The notes beneath the pieces were generated by a model. It did not search any database. It was given only the letters and a program-made list of their open reading frames with translations, and was not told the origin of the DNA. DNA of 64,000 nucleotides from assembly GCF_000718515.1 (NCBI RefSeq), contig NZ_JNZS01000006.1, positions 124,001 to 188,000 of the forward strand, in the 5' to 3' direction. The DNA comes from Micromonospora parva (GTDB lineage: Bacteria; Actinomycetota; Actinomycetes; Mycobacteriales; Micromonosporaceae). Shown piece after piece: positions 8,279 to 15,463 of the stretch. Position numbers and translations under genes: made by a program. Within the stretch, counting starts at the first letter, position 1, and every line of letters starts with the position of its first letter.

Positions 8279-9196
8279 GTGGGCGCAGGTCATGACCACC
8301 ACCATGGGTCCGTCGCCAATGCCGCACACCAGCACCGGGGTCGACTCTGGGCGGCGTTCGGGCTGCTCGCCACCCTGATGGTGGTCGAGGCGGTGACCGC
8401 CCTGCACACCGGCTCACTCGCCCTGCTCTCCGACGCCGGGCACATGTTCACCGACGTGCTCGGCATCGGGATGGCGCTCGCCGCGATCACGGCGACCCGG
8501 CGGGCCACCAACGACCCGCAGCGCACCTTCGGGCTCTACCGGCTCGAGGTGCTCGCCGCGCTGGCCAACGCCGTCCTGCTCTCCGGCGTGGCGATCTACG
8601 TGGTGATCGAGGCGATCCGTCGGTTCGGCGACCCGCACCAGGTCATCGCCGGCCCGATGCTCGCGGTGGCCGTGCTCGGTCTGCTCGCGAACATCGCCGC
8701 CTTCGCCCTGCTGCGCGCCGGGGCCCGGGAGAGCATCAACCTCCAGGGCGCCTACCTGGAGGTGCTCGGTGACCTGCTCGGCTCGGTCGGCGTCATCGGG
8801 GCGGCGCTGCTCATCACCGTCACCGACTGGTGGTGGGCGGACCCCCTGGTCGCGGTCGCCATCGGCGTGTTCATCCTGCCGCGCACCTGGCGGCTGGCCC
8901 GCGCCGCTATCCGCATCCTGGTGCAGGCCGCCCCGGAGCACCTCCAGGTCACCGCCGTGCACGATCGGCTGGCCGCGGTGCCCGGCGTCGTCGAGGTGCA
9001 CGACCTGCACGTCTGGACGCTCACCTCGGGCATGGAGGTGGCCTCCGCACACCTGACCATGGCGCCCGGGGCGGAGGTCGGCGCGGTGCTCACCGCGGCG
9101 CGTACGGCCCTGCACGACGACTTCCGCATCGAACACGCGACGTTGCAGATCGAGCCGGGCGCCGCCTCCGGCGCGTGTGGCTCCATCGAGTGGTGA
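8279..9196 (+). CDS. cation diffusion facilitator (zinc/cadmium/cobalt efflux, CzcD-like)
   Basis: 305 aa from GTG 8279 (GGAAGG 8 bases upstream; an earlier GTG at 8270 lacks a ribosome site). The N-terminus is His-rich (HDHHH, later HQH). Six TM helices follow, with the TM2 metal motif SDAGHMFTD and a TM5 motif EVLGDLLGS, where Glu stands in place of the frequent His. The C-terminal cytosolic domain includes EVHDLHVWTLTSG. It exchanges divalent cations for protons at the membrane. The upstream palindrome suggests metal-dependent repression. Confidence 0.9.
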   Translation: MGAGHDHHHGSVANAAHQHRGRLWAAFGLLATLMVVEAVTALHTGSLALLSDAGHMFTDVLGIGMALAAITATRRATNDPQRTFGLYRLEVLAALANAVLLSGVAIYVVIEAIRRFGDPHQVIAGPMLAVAVLGLLANIAAFALLRAGARESINLQGAYLEVLGDLLGSVGVIGAALLITVTDWWWADPLVAVAIGVFILPRTWRLARAAIRILVQAAPEHLQVTAVHDRLAAVPGVVEVHDLHVWTLTSGMEVASAHLTMAPGAEVGAVLTAARTALHDDFRIEHATLQIEPGAASGACGSIEW

Positions 9197-9339
9197 CGAC
9201 CTTTTCGGAGCATTGCTCACTTTTAAGGTAATTTTCCGTGGTGACGCACGCACCGTCCGTCACATTGGCTGCAGCGGCCCCACCGGCACCGGTAGGCTCG
9301 GTCCCGGCCTCCACCAGGCGGCGCCTCCCGGCGCCGGTG

Positions 9340-9460
9340 GCGGTCGCCGCCTAATCGCCCAACCGGGCGAACCGGGGAACCATGTTCCTGGGGTGCATCC
9401 GCGTCAGCGGTAGGGATCTTCCGTCCCGAACCCGTCAGCTAACCCGGTCGGCGGCTGACG
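9340..9460 (+). ncRNA. c-di-AMP riboswitch (ydaO/yuaA class)
   Basis: The conserved core is all present: CTAATCGCCCAACC, AACCGGGGAACCATG, GGGGTGCATC, GTAGGGATCTTCCGTCCC, then GAACCCGTCAGCTAACCC. P1 closes with GCCGCC (9346-9351) against GGCGGC (9450-9455). The 3' end touches the ribosome site (GGAAGGA, 9460-9466) of the secreted endopeptidase-like gene at 9475. This class normally turns expression off at high c-di-AMP and in actinobacteria often precedes cell-wall hydrolase genes, which matches here. Confidence 0.9.
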
Positions 9461-9474
9461 GAAGGACATGCGCA

Positions 9475-10539
9475 GTGGCACCAGCACGACCACCCGCCGC
9501 CCGACTGGCGGCCCTGATCGTCGCGATGTTCGCCCTCGGCGTCGCGCTTCCGGCCGGCACCGCCTCGGCCGCTCCCCCGACCGGCCTGCGGGCCGCCGCA
9601 CCCGACTCCGACGAGGAGGGCGGCACCCCGGCGTTGCGCGCCCAACTCGAGGCGGCCAGCAAGGGCTACCTGGACGCCAAGCGAGCCCTGGACACCTCGG
9701 TACAACGGCAGAAGCAGCTCACCACCCAGCTGAAGACCATCGAGGTCGAGATCGACCAGCGCAACGGCAAGGTCGGCGAGATCGCCGAGGTGGCGTACCG
9801 GACCGGACGACTCGGCGCGATGTCGGCGCTGCTCAACAGCAGCACCCCGGAAGGCTTCATGGACCGGGCAGCCGCCCTGGACGCGGTGGCCGCCAACGAG
9901 GACCGGGTGCTGCGCGACCTGCTGAAGAGCAAGGACCAGGCCACCCGCACCCGGGTCGCACTGGACGGCGAGATCATTGAACAGCGCAAGCAGGTCGCGG
10001 TGATGGCCAAGCGCAAGGAACAGGCCGAACGGGCCCTGACCGTGGCCACCACACCCAAGACACAGAGCACCGCCGACACCGGCTCCAACCGGGGCACCTC
10101 CACCGCCAACGCGACGGCCGCGCCGCGCAACTCCGACGGCTCCTGGCCTTCCGAGTCGTGCAGCGTGAACGACCCCACGCCGGCCAGCGGCTGCATCACC
10201 CCCCGTACCCTGCACGCGCTCAACCAGGCCAAGGCGGCGGGCTTCACCCGGTACGTCTCGTGCCACCGCCCCAGCGGCTCCGGTGAGCACCCGAAGGGCC
10301 GGGCCTGCGACTTCGCCGCACAGAAGGGCGGCTTCGGCGGAGCCGCGACCGGCGGCGACAAGACCTACGGCAACAACCTGGCCGCGTACTTCATCCGCAA
10401 CGCGGACCGGCTCGCCGTGCTCTACGTGATCTGGTACAAGCAGATCTGGCTGCCCAGCAGCGGATGGAAGTCGTACAGCGGGGCGCACGGGACCCCGTCC
10501 ACCGACCACACCAACCACGTACACCTGTCGGTCTACTGA
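9475..10539 (+). CDS. secreted coiled-coil protein with C-terminal LAS-peptidase-like (VldE/ARB_07466-type) domain
   Basis: 354 aa from GTG 9475 (GGAAGGA 8 bases upstream). A Sec signal peptide ends at about residue 29 (ASAAPP). Residues 45-190 are a long coiled coil rich in Gln/Lys/Glu, like the hook domain of RipA-type NlpC/P60 proteins. A Thr/Ser/Asn linker follows, then the C-terminal domain from about 215: CITPRTLHALNQA, YVSCHRPSGSGEHPKGRACDF and TDHTNHVHLSVY. Conserved His and Asp in EHPKGRACD and the NHVH pair are laid out like the zinc ligands of D-Ala-D-Ala carboxypeptidases. Likely acts on peptidoglycan during growth or spore resuscitation, under c-di-AMP control. Confidence 0.82.
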   Translation: MAPARPPAARLAALIVAMFALGVALPAGTASAAPPTGLRAAAPDSDEEGGTPALRAQLEAASKGYLDAKRALDTSVQRQKQLTTQLKTIEVEIDQRNGKVGEIAEVAYRTGRLGAMSALLNSSTPEGFMDRAAALDAVAANEDRVLRDLLKSKDQATRTRVALDGEIIEQRKQVAVMAKRKEQAERALTVATTPKTQSTADTGSNRGTSTANATAAPRNSDGSWPSESCSVNDPTPASGCITPRTLHALNQAKAAGFTRYVSCHRPSGSGEHPKGRACDFAAQKGGFGGAATGGDKTYGNNLAAYFIRNADRLAVLYVIWYKQIWLPSSGWKSYSGAHGTPSTDHTNHVHLSVY

Positions 10540-10551
10540 CCCACGCGTGGA

Positions 10552-10587
10552 GATGCCTGTGAGTCATCGTGATGACTCACAGGCATC
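10552..10587. repeat. perfect 17-bp inverted repeat, terminator-like
   Basis: GATGCCTGTGAGTCATC, GT, then its exact reverse complement. It starts 12 bases after the stop of the preceding gene, so it may act as a terminator. The arm sequence recurs in altered form at 42905-42942, which points to a dispersed intergenic repeat. Confidence 0.8.
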
Positions 10588-10680
10588 ACCCGCGTCCGGG
10601 GCCGGCTACGTCGCCGGGCGTACCCCTGATGTCGTCGCTCGGCGGACGACCCGGCCGGGGCCGGCGGGCAGCATCGCGGT

Positions 10681-11190
10681 ATGCCTCGGATCCGACCCAC
10701 CACCCGCAAGGCGCTGCTCACCCTGCACCTCGTCACCTCGCTCGGCTGGCTCGGCACCGACCTGGTGCTGCTCACCCTCGGCATCGCCGTGCAGCGGGGC
10801 GCCGACCCGGCGGTGGTCTACCCGGTCACGGCCCTGATCGGCACGGTGCTGTTCGCGCCGCTGAGCGTCCTGGTCTGGCTGATCGGAGTGGCCAGTTCGC
10901 TGCTCACCCCGTGGGGCCTGCTGCGGCACCGCTGGGTGCTGGTCAAGCTCGTGCTCACCACCGTGATGGTCGGGCTGGTGCTGTTCCTGCTCACCCCGAA
11001 CCTGCGCCACGCCGGAGCGGTCGGCGCCGCCCTGCCCGCCCGGGATCGCGCCGACCTGGTCATCGCGCCGGCCGTGTCGACCAGCCTGATGATCATCGCG
11101 ACGGTGCTCTCCACCTACAAGCCGTGGGGCCGCCGACGCACCGCCGCAGCCACCGTCGCCGGCCGCGGCCGCGCCACCGCACGGCCCTAA
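10681..11190 (+). CDS. integral membrane protein (DUF2269-like), four TM helices
   Basis: 169 aa from the ATG at 10681. Four hydrophobic helices are visible: about 10-32 (LTLHLVTSLGWLGTDLVLLTL), 45-68, 78-98 (VLVKLVLTTVMVGLVLFLL) and 118-135, with a basic cytosolic tail (RRRTAAATVAGRGRATARP). The T..LH..SLGWLG start resembles small DUF2269/copper-resistance-D-like membrane proteins, with His15 and polar residues inside the helix. Function unknown. Ribosome site weak. It converges on the SRPBCC gene at 11853 across a repeat-filled spacer. Confidence 0.75.
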   Translation: MPRIRPTTRKALLTLHLVTSLGWLGTDLVLLTLGIAVQRGADPAVVYPVTALIGTVLFAPLSVLVWLIGVASSLLTPWGLLRHRWVLVKLVLTTVMVGLVLFLLTPNLRHAGAVGAALPARDRADLVIAPAVSTSLMIIATVLSTYKPWGRRRTAAATVAGRGRATARP

Positions 11191-11197
11191 CGACCCC

Positions 11198-11268
11198 CGC
11201 CCACCCATGACGCTCGTGGCCGGCGCCCACCCATGATCGCGCGTGGCCGGCGCCCACCCATGATCGCG
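11198..11268. repeat. tandem repeat of 26-27 bp, almost three copies
   Basis: Units begin at 11198, 11224 and 11251, each opening CGCCCACCCATGA and the first two ending CGTGGCCGG. Unit 1 is 26 bp, unit 2 is 27 bp, and unit 3 is cut by the following hairpin. Non-coding. Confidence 0.85.
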
Positions 11269-11274
11269 CTCGAA

Positions 11275-11320
11275 CCAGGATGTAGTGGCCTCGATGCGAC
11301 AGGAGGCCACTACATCCTGG
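11275..11320. terminator. 18-bp perfect hairpin between convergent genes
   Basis: CCAGGATGTAGTGGCCTC, a 10-base loop, then GAGGCCACTACATCCTGG. Pairing extends imperfectly outward (about 13 of 17 more positions, to roughly 11258 and 11337), including CATGATCG on both sides. It lies between convergent genes and probably terminates both. Confidence 0.8.
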
Positions 11321-11382
11321 ATTGAGCACGATCATGAAGCGGGGTGGCGGGCCGGGGCGGGGGCGCAGGGCGGGGCGGAGGG

Positions 11383-11853
11383 TCAGGCCGAGGGCGGTGG
11401 GGGTTCGCCGGTGCGGTCGAGGGCTGCGCCCAGCCGGGTGGCGAGGGCGAGGTGGGCGGCTCGGGCCTGGCGGAACGCGTACCGGAACAGCGGCGTCGGC
11501 GCCGTCAGGGTGATCTCCACGTCGATGCGGACCAGGCCGTCGGGCTCGGCGCGCAGTCGGGTGTGGTTGCGCACCGTGGTCGCCGGCCACTGGCGGGCCA
11601 CCATGACGATCTCGTCGGTCTCGCTGATCAGCACGTCCGCGTGGTACGTGGTCCGGAAGCGCAGCGGGCCGGCCACCAACCGGTCGTTGATCGTGTAGCT
11701 GGCCCGGGCCCCGGGCCGGGGCGGCACCCGGCGGACCTGGACGATCAGCGGATGCAGCTCGCCCTGCCGGGTCAGGTCGCTGAGCAGCGCCGCGGCCTCG
11801 GCTGGTGAACTCCGGGCCTGGACGGTGTAGCTGAAGGTATCGCTGCTGAGCAC
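11383..11853 (-). CDS. SRPBCC family protein (polyketide cyclase/dehydrase-like)
   Basis: 156 aa from GTG 11853 with GGGAG 5 bases upstream. A helix-grip pattern is visible: strand SYTVQARSSPAEAAALLSDLTRQGELHPLI, alternating strands RASYTINDRLVAGPLRFRTTYHADVLI, and a long C-terminal helix TPLFRYAFRQARAAHLALATRLGAALD. This is the START-like SRPBCC fold that binds hydrophobic ligands. Ligand unknown. No signal peptide. It diverges from the PfkB-SurE operon. Confidence 0.8.
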   Translation of the reverse strand: MLSSDTFSYTVQARSSPAEAAALLSDLTRQGELHPLIVQVRRVPPRPGARASYTINDRLVAGPLRFRTTYHADVLISETDEIVMVARQWPATTVRNHTRLRAEPDGLVRIDVEITLTAPTPLFRYAFRQARAAHLALATRLGAALDRTGEPPPPSA

Positions 11854-12041
11854 ACCGTCTCCCGCCGCCGTTGGTCGCCCGATCGTCCCGTACCGATGTC
11901 CGGCTGGCAACGCCCGATCGCACCCGACGCCGCGCCGGGCCGGGCCGATGCGGCGAGCCGCCACCATCTGCCCCATTAAGCTCAGTTAGTGCGAAATCTT
12001 CCGAAGATGCCGGAGCGCGGCCACCTGTACGGGGACAACCG

Positions 12042-13019
12042 ATGAGCGGGCACGTGATGGTCTTCGCGCCCACTCCACAGCTGACGGTGACCGTTGACCA
12101 GCCCAACGATCACCCCGAGCTGCACCTGCACCCCGGCGGGCAGGGCGTCTGGCAGTCCCGGATGGTGATCTCCCTCGGTGTCGACGTGGTGCTCTGCACC
12201 GCCCTCGGTGGTGAGATCGGCCAGGTGCTGGAGCCGCTGCTGGTCAGCGAGGGCGTGGACCTCAAGGTGGTGGTCCGCGACTCCGGCAGCGGCGGGTACG
12301 TGCACGATCGCCGGGACGGCTCCCGGCAGGAGATCGTCGACGTACCCGGGCAGCCACTGAGCCGGCATGAGATCGACGAGTTGTACAACCTCGCCCTCGG
12401 TGAGGGCCTGCGGGCCTCGGTGAGCATCCTCAGTGGACCCAACGAGCCCTGGCTCGTACCGGCCGACCTGTACCGACGCTTCGCCGCCGACCTCGGCGCG
12501 AACGGCGGCCGGGTGGTGGTCGACCTCTCCGGCGATCACCTCGGTTCGGTGCTGGAGAGCGGGGTGTTCTTCCTCAAGGTGAGTCACGAGGAGTTGATCC
12601 GCGACGGCCGCGCCCGCAGCGACGACACCGTGGAACTGACCCAGGCCATGTACGAGTTGCACGCGGGCGGCGCCGAGACCGTCGTGGTGAGTCGCGCCGA
12701 CCAGCCGGCGTTGGCGCTCATCGACGGGGAGTTGTTCCAGGTCGAGATGCCCCGACTGGAGGCCGCCGACCCGCGCGGCGCGGGCGACTCGATGACCGCC
12801 GGAGTGGCGGCCGTCGTGGCCCGGGGCGGGGACATCCGCACCGCCATCCGCACCGGCGCCGCCGCCGGCGCGCTGAACGTGACCCGGCACGGCCTGGGCA
12901 CCGGACGACTGGACTCGATCACCGGCCTGGTGGACCGGGTCCGACTGGTGCCGGCGGACAGCCGGCAACAGGAGCGGACCACCCCGGACGAGTTGGCCGA
13001 CCGGGTGGCCGAGCGATGA
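12042..13019 (+). CDS. PfkB family sugar kinase (1-phosphofructokinase-like)
   Basis: 325 aa from ATG 12042. Ribokinase/PfkB fold: opening MVFAPTPQLTVTVDQ, then HPGGQGVWQSRMVISLG (the N-terminal GG signature) and catalytic AADPRGAGDSMTAG at about 245-255 with the base Asp in GAGD. It phosphorylates a sugar or sugar phosphate using ATP; the family includes 1-phosphofructokinase and tagatose-6-phosphate kinase and the substrate is unknown here. Its stop overlaps the start of surE by 4 bases (ATGA), so the two are translationally coupled. A shorter start at the ATG at 12057 is possible. Confidence 0.85.
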   Translation: MSGHVMVFAPTPQLTVTVDQPNDHPELHLHPGGQGVWQSRMVISLGVDVVLCTALGGEIGQVLEPLLVSEGVDLKVVVRDSGSGGYVHDRRDGSRQEIVDVPGQPLSRHEIDELYNLALGEGLRASVSILSGPNEPWLVPADLYRRFAADLGANGGRVVVDLSGDHLGSVLESGVFFLKVSHEELIRDGRARSDDTVELTQAMYELHAGGAETVVVSRADQPALALIDGELFQVEMPRLEAADPRGAGDSMTAGVAAVVARGGDIRTAIRTGAAAGALNVTRHGLGTGRLDSITGLVDRVRLVPADSRQQERTTPDELADRVAER

Positions 13020-13843
13020 CACTGCGAGTGTTGATCACCAACGACGACGGGATCGCGGCGCCGGGCATCCAGGCGCTGGCCTGGGCGGCCCGACAGCGGG
13101 GCCTGGACGTGGTGGTCGCCGCGCCGATGGAGGAGGCGAGCGGCACCAGCGCCGCGATGAGCGCCATGGAACGCGACGGGCGGGTCGTCGTGAACGACCA
13201 CCCGCTGCCGGATCTGGCCGGTGTGCCGGCGTACGGGGTCGCCGGGTCCCCCGGCTTCATCACGCTGATCGCCCTGCACGGGGCGTTCGGTCCACCGCCG
13301 TCGGTGGTGCTCTCCGGGGTCAACCGGGGTGCCAACGCCGGCCGGGCGGTGCTGCACTCCGGGACCGTGGGCGCCGCGTTCACCGCCGCCACGAACGGGT
13401 GCCGGGCGATGGCGGTCTCCCTCGACGTGCTCTCGGCCGGCGAGGCGACGGCCGCGAGCGGTGGCGCCGCGGTGGACGCCGCCGCCCGCGTACGCGACGC
13501 CGAGCGGCACTGGAGCACCGCCGCGCGGGTCGCCCTGGACCTGCTCCCCCGGTTGACCTCCGCGCCGTCGGAGAGCGTGCTCAACGTGAACGCCCCGGAC
13601 CTGCCGCACGGGCAGCTTCGCGGGGTGCGGCGAGGCAGCCTGGCCAGCTTCGGCCAGGTGCAGATGACGGTGGCCGAATCCGGCCACGGCTTCGTCCGTA
13701 CCTCGCTGGAGGAACCGGGGCAGGCCGCACAGCCCGGCACGGACGTGGCGTTGCTGGCCGCCGGGTACGCGTCGGTGACGGCCGTCCGAGCGGTCACCGA
13801 GGCGACCGACATCGACCTGACCGGCCTGGACGAGCAGCCCTGA
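13016..13843 (+). CDS. surE: 5'/3'-nucleotidase SurE
   Basis: 275 aa. The N-terminal metal site ITNDDGI (residues 7-13), VVAAPMEEASGTSAAM and LSGVNRGANAGRAVLHSGTVGAA are diagnostic for SurE, which dephosphorylates nucleoside monophosphates and short polyphosphates in a divalent-metal-dependent way. Length normal. The start overlaps the PfkB stop by 4 bases. The stop is 7 bases from the converging STAS gene with no terminator between. Confidence 0.92.
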   Translation: MTLRVLITNDDGIAAPGIQALAWAARQRGLDVVVAAPMEEASGTSAAMSAMERDGRVVVNDHPLPDLAGVPAYGVAGSPGFITLIALHGAFGPPPSVVLSGVNRGANAGRAVLHSGTVGAAFTAATNGCRAMAVSLDVLSAGEATAASGGAAVDAAARVRDAERHWSTAARVALDLLPRLTSAPSESVLNVNAPDLPHGQLRGVRRGSLASFGQVQMTVAESGHGFVRTSLEEPGQAAQPGTDVALLAAGYASVTAVRAVTEATDIDLTGLDEQP

Positions 13844-13850
13844 CGGGCGC

Positions 13851-14213
13851 TCAGGCGCCGGGCAGCACCTCGGGGGTGGCGGCGCCGGCGAAGTAGGGCT
13901 CCGGGGCGCCGAAGAGGCCGAGCAGGCCCGTCACCCAGAGCTGCCGGTGCACGAACCGGCTCGGCTCGGTGACGACCAGCTTGACGTCGCTGACCTCGGC
14001 CGTCTGGAAGCCGGCCACCATGGCGCTGATGCCGACCGAGTCGATGAAGGTGACCAGCCTCATGTTGAGTTCGATGCGCAGCGGCCGGCCCTTGGCCAGC
14101 ACCTCCGCGATCGCTTCGCGCACCTCGTACGCGGTGTCGACGTCGATTTCGCCCCGTGGGGCGATCTCCACGACACCACCGGACAGAACCGACTTCACGA
14201 TCGACAGGCTCAC
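13851..14213 (-). CDS. STAS-domain anti-sigma factor antagonist
   Basis: 120 aa from GTG 14213 with GGAGG 7 bases upstream. STAS fold of the SpoIIAA/RsbV type: GGVVEIAPRGEIDVDTAYEVREAI, then LNMRLVTFIDSVGISAMVAGF. The phosphorylatable Ser is Ser in DSVGIS, the right place for regulation by an RsbW-like kinase. The partner kinase and sigma factor are not adjacent, so this is an orphan regulator here. The C-terminal 25 residues (GLFGAPEPYFAGAATPEVLPGA) are an extra tail. Confidence 0.88.
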   Translation of the reverse strand: MSLSIVKSVLSGGVVEIAPRGEIDVDTAYEVREAIAEVLAKGRPLRIELNMRLVTFIDSVGISAMVAGFQTAEVSDVKLVVTEPSRFVHRQLWVTGLLGLFGAPEPYFAGAATPEVLPGA

Positions 14214-14600
14214 GCGAGCACCTCCACCCGCCCGTCCCCCGGGCGCCTCATCAGTACGCGGGCCGCGACCGAGAGTATTCCTCCGATGGCCTCGGTCGCC
14301 ACCCCTCGGGATGAGCAATTCGCGGATCCGGGCCCAAAAAGCTGCCCATATCCGCACTTTTCAGTATTTGATTACTCAAGAGTTTTTGTTATCTGAACAT
14401 CGACGATCAGTCGGGACCGACGCGCCGCCGAACCAGGGTAGCGGTCCGGACGCGGCACGCCCGACAACCGGCCCCCGACGTACGCCAGCCCCGTGCGCCG
14501 TCGGCGTGTCGCACCCGGTCGGCGGGTGTGATCCGTGCCGCCGGTTGCCCACGCGCCCTAGCATCGGCCGGGACACCCGCCGTGACGGAGAGGATCTTCG
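14214..14600. other. 387-base intergenic region with an AT-rich island
   Basis: No gene seen. GCGACCGAG (14265-14273) pairs with CTCGGTCGC (14291-14299). Bases about 14331-14400 are strikingly AT-rich for this chromosome (CAAAAAGC, TTTTCAGTATTTGATTAC, GAGTTTTTGTTATCTG). TTGATT (14368) and TTATCT (14389) are 15 bases apart and could be a promoter for the small lipoprotein gene at 14601. Confidence 0.5.
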
Positions 14601-14741
14601 ATGATCAAGCGACTTGCCGGGTTGGCCGGCGTCGGCGTTCTGCTCGCCCTCGTCCTGGCCTGCGGTTTCGGTGGCGGAGACGACGATGACGACGATGACG
14701 ACGACTTCGCCCGCGGCGTCACCGTGTCAGCGGTGCGCTGA
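14601..14741 (+). CDS. tiny lipoprotein with a run of nine aspartates (46 aa)
   Basis: ATG 14601 has GGAGAGG 7 bases upstream. MIKRLAGLAGVGVLLALVLAC is a type II signal peptide ending in lipobox LVLAC. The mature part is only GFGGG, nine consecutive Asp, then FARGVTVSAVR. The Asp run mixes GAC and GAT codons, so it is not a simple trinucleotide slippage tract. Predicted product: a very short, acidic lipopeptide on the outer membrane face, perhaps cation binding. Function unknown. Confidence 0.6.
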   Translation: MIKRLAGLAGVGVLLALVLACGFGGGDDDDDDDDDFARGVTVSAVR

Positions 14742-14911
14742 GTCGGTGGCGCGCCGGGTTGCCGGCGCGCCGAGCTGGCGGTGCTCCGCGGCGGTCGGGG
14801 TTTGCGCCCGGCTGACGCGGGGCACTGCGGGGTGGACGACACCGTGACGCGCTGGAAAGACGCCGAAGTCCGAAGTGGCCGGCGGCTTCGGCACCCGAGG
14901 AGGTAACCACG

Positions 14912-15310
14912 ATGTTCGGAACCAACCTGCTGGACCGCCGCAGCAAGCCGGAGCGGATCGCTGAGCAGGCCTGGGAGCACCTGCTCTCGGCGGTCAGCTC
15001 CGCCGGAGACAGTGTGCTGGACACCGCCCGCTCGGCCCGTCGCAACAGCAGTGACCTCGCCGACGGGGCGGGTGACCTGGTGGGATCCGCCGCCGAGGAG
15101 GCGCGACGCCGCGCCTCGCTGGCCTTCGACGCGCTCGCCGGCCGCCAGCCGGCACTGCCCTGGACGCTGCTGATCGGCGCCGCGCTCGCCGGCGCGGCGG
15201 TCGGTTGGGCGGTCGGTTCCGCCGCGCGGGCCGCGGGCAGCCGCGACGACCGTGCCGTCGACGACGTGGAGTTCGTCGACGTCGACCGCCCCAACTCCCC
15301 CGCCGTCTGA
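14912..15310 (+). CDS. small membrane-anchored protein, unknown function (132 aa)
   Basis: ATG 14912 preceded by GAGGAGG. Residues 1-75 form an amphipathic, charged helix-rich region (LDRRSKPERIAEQAWEHLL, then DTARSARRNSSDLADGAGDLVGSAAEEARRRA). A single TM helix with small residues follows at about 88-108 (TLLIGAALAGAAVGWAVGSAA), then an acidic tail VDDVEFVDVDRP. The layout resembles YtxH/DUF883-type stress membrane proteins. Function unknown. Confidence 0.75.
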   Translation: MFGTNLLDRRSKPERIAEQAWEHLLSAVSSAGDSVLDTARSARRNSSDLADGAGDLVGSAAEEARRRASLAFDALAGRQPALPWTLLIGAALAGAAVGWAVGSAARAAGSRDDRAVDDVEFVDVDRPNSPAV

Positions 15311-15319
15311 ACGACAGCG

Positions 15320-15365
15320 CCACGACGGGCTCCACTCGACCTGGGTCGGGTGGAGCCCGTCGTGG
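15320..15365. terminator. long perfect terminator stem between convergent genes
   Basis: CCACGACGGGCTCCAC pairs with GTGGAGCCCGTCGTGG (16 bp); inside it CGACC pairs with GGTCG after one mismatch. It separates the 14912 gene from the converging xyloglucanase gene. Confidence 0.9.
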
Positions 15366-15463
15366 TGCTGGGGTGGAACCGGTCCGCCGGGTGCCGGACC
15401 CCTCAGGCGGCCCGGCGGACCGGTGTCTGGTGGTGATCCGGGGTCCCGACCCGGATCACCCGC

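Noticed and set aside
9241..9263. GTGACG-N11-CGTCAC inverted repeat upstream of the riboswitch
   Set aside because: Arms of only six bases and no clear promoter around it; not distinguishable from chance.
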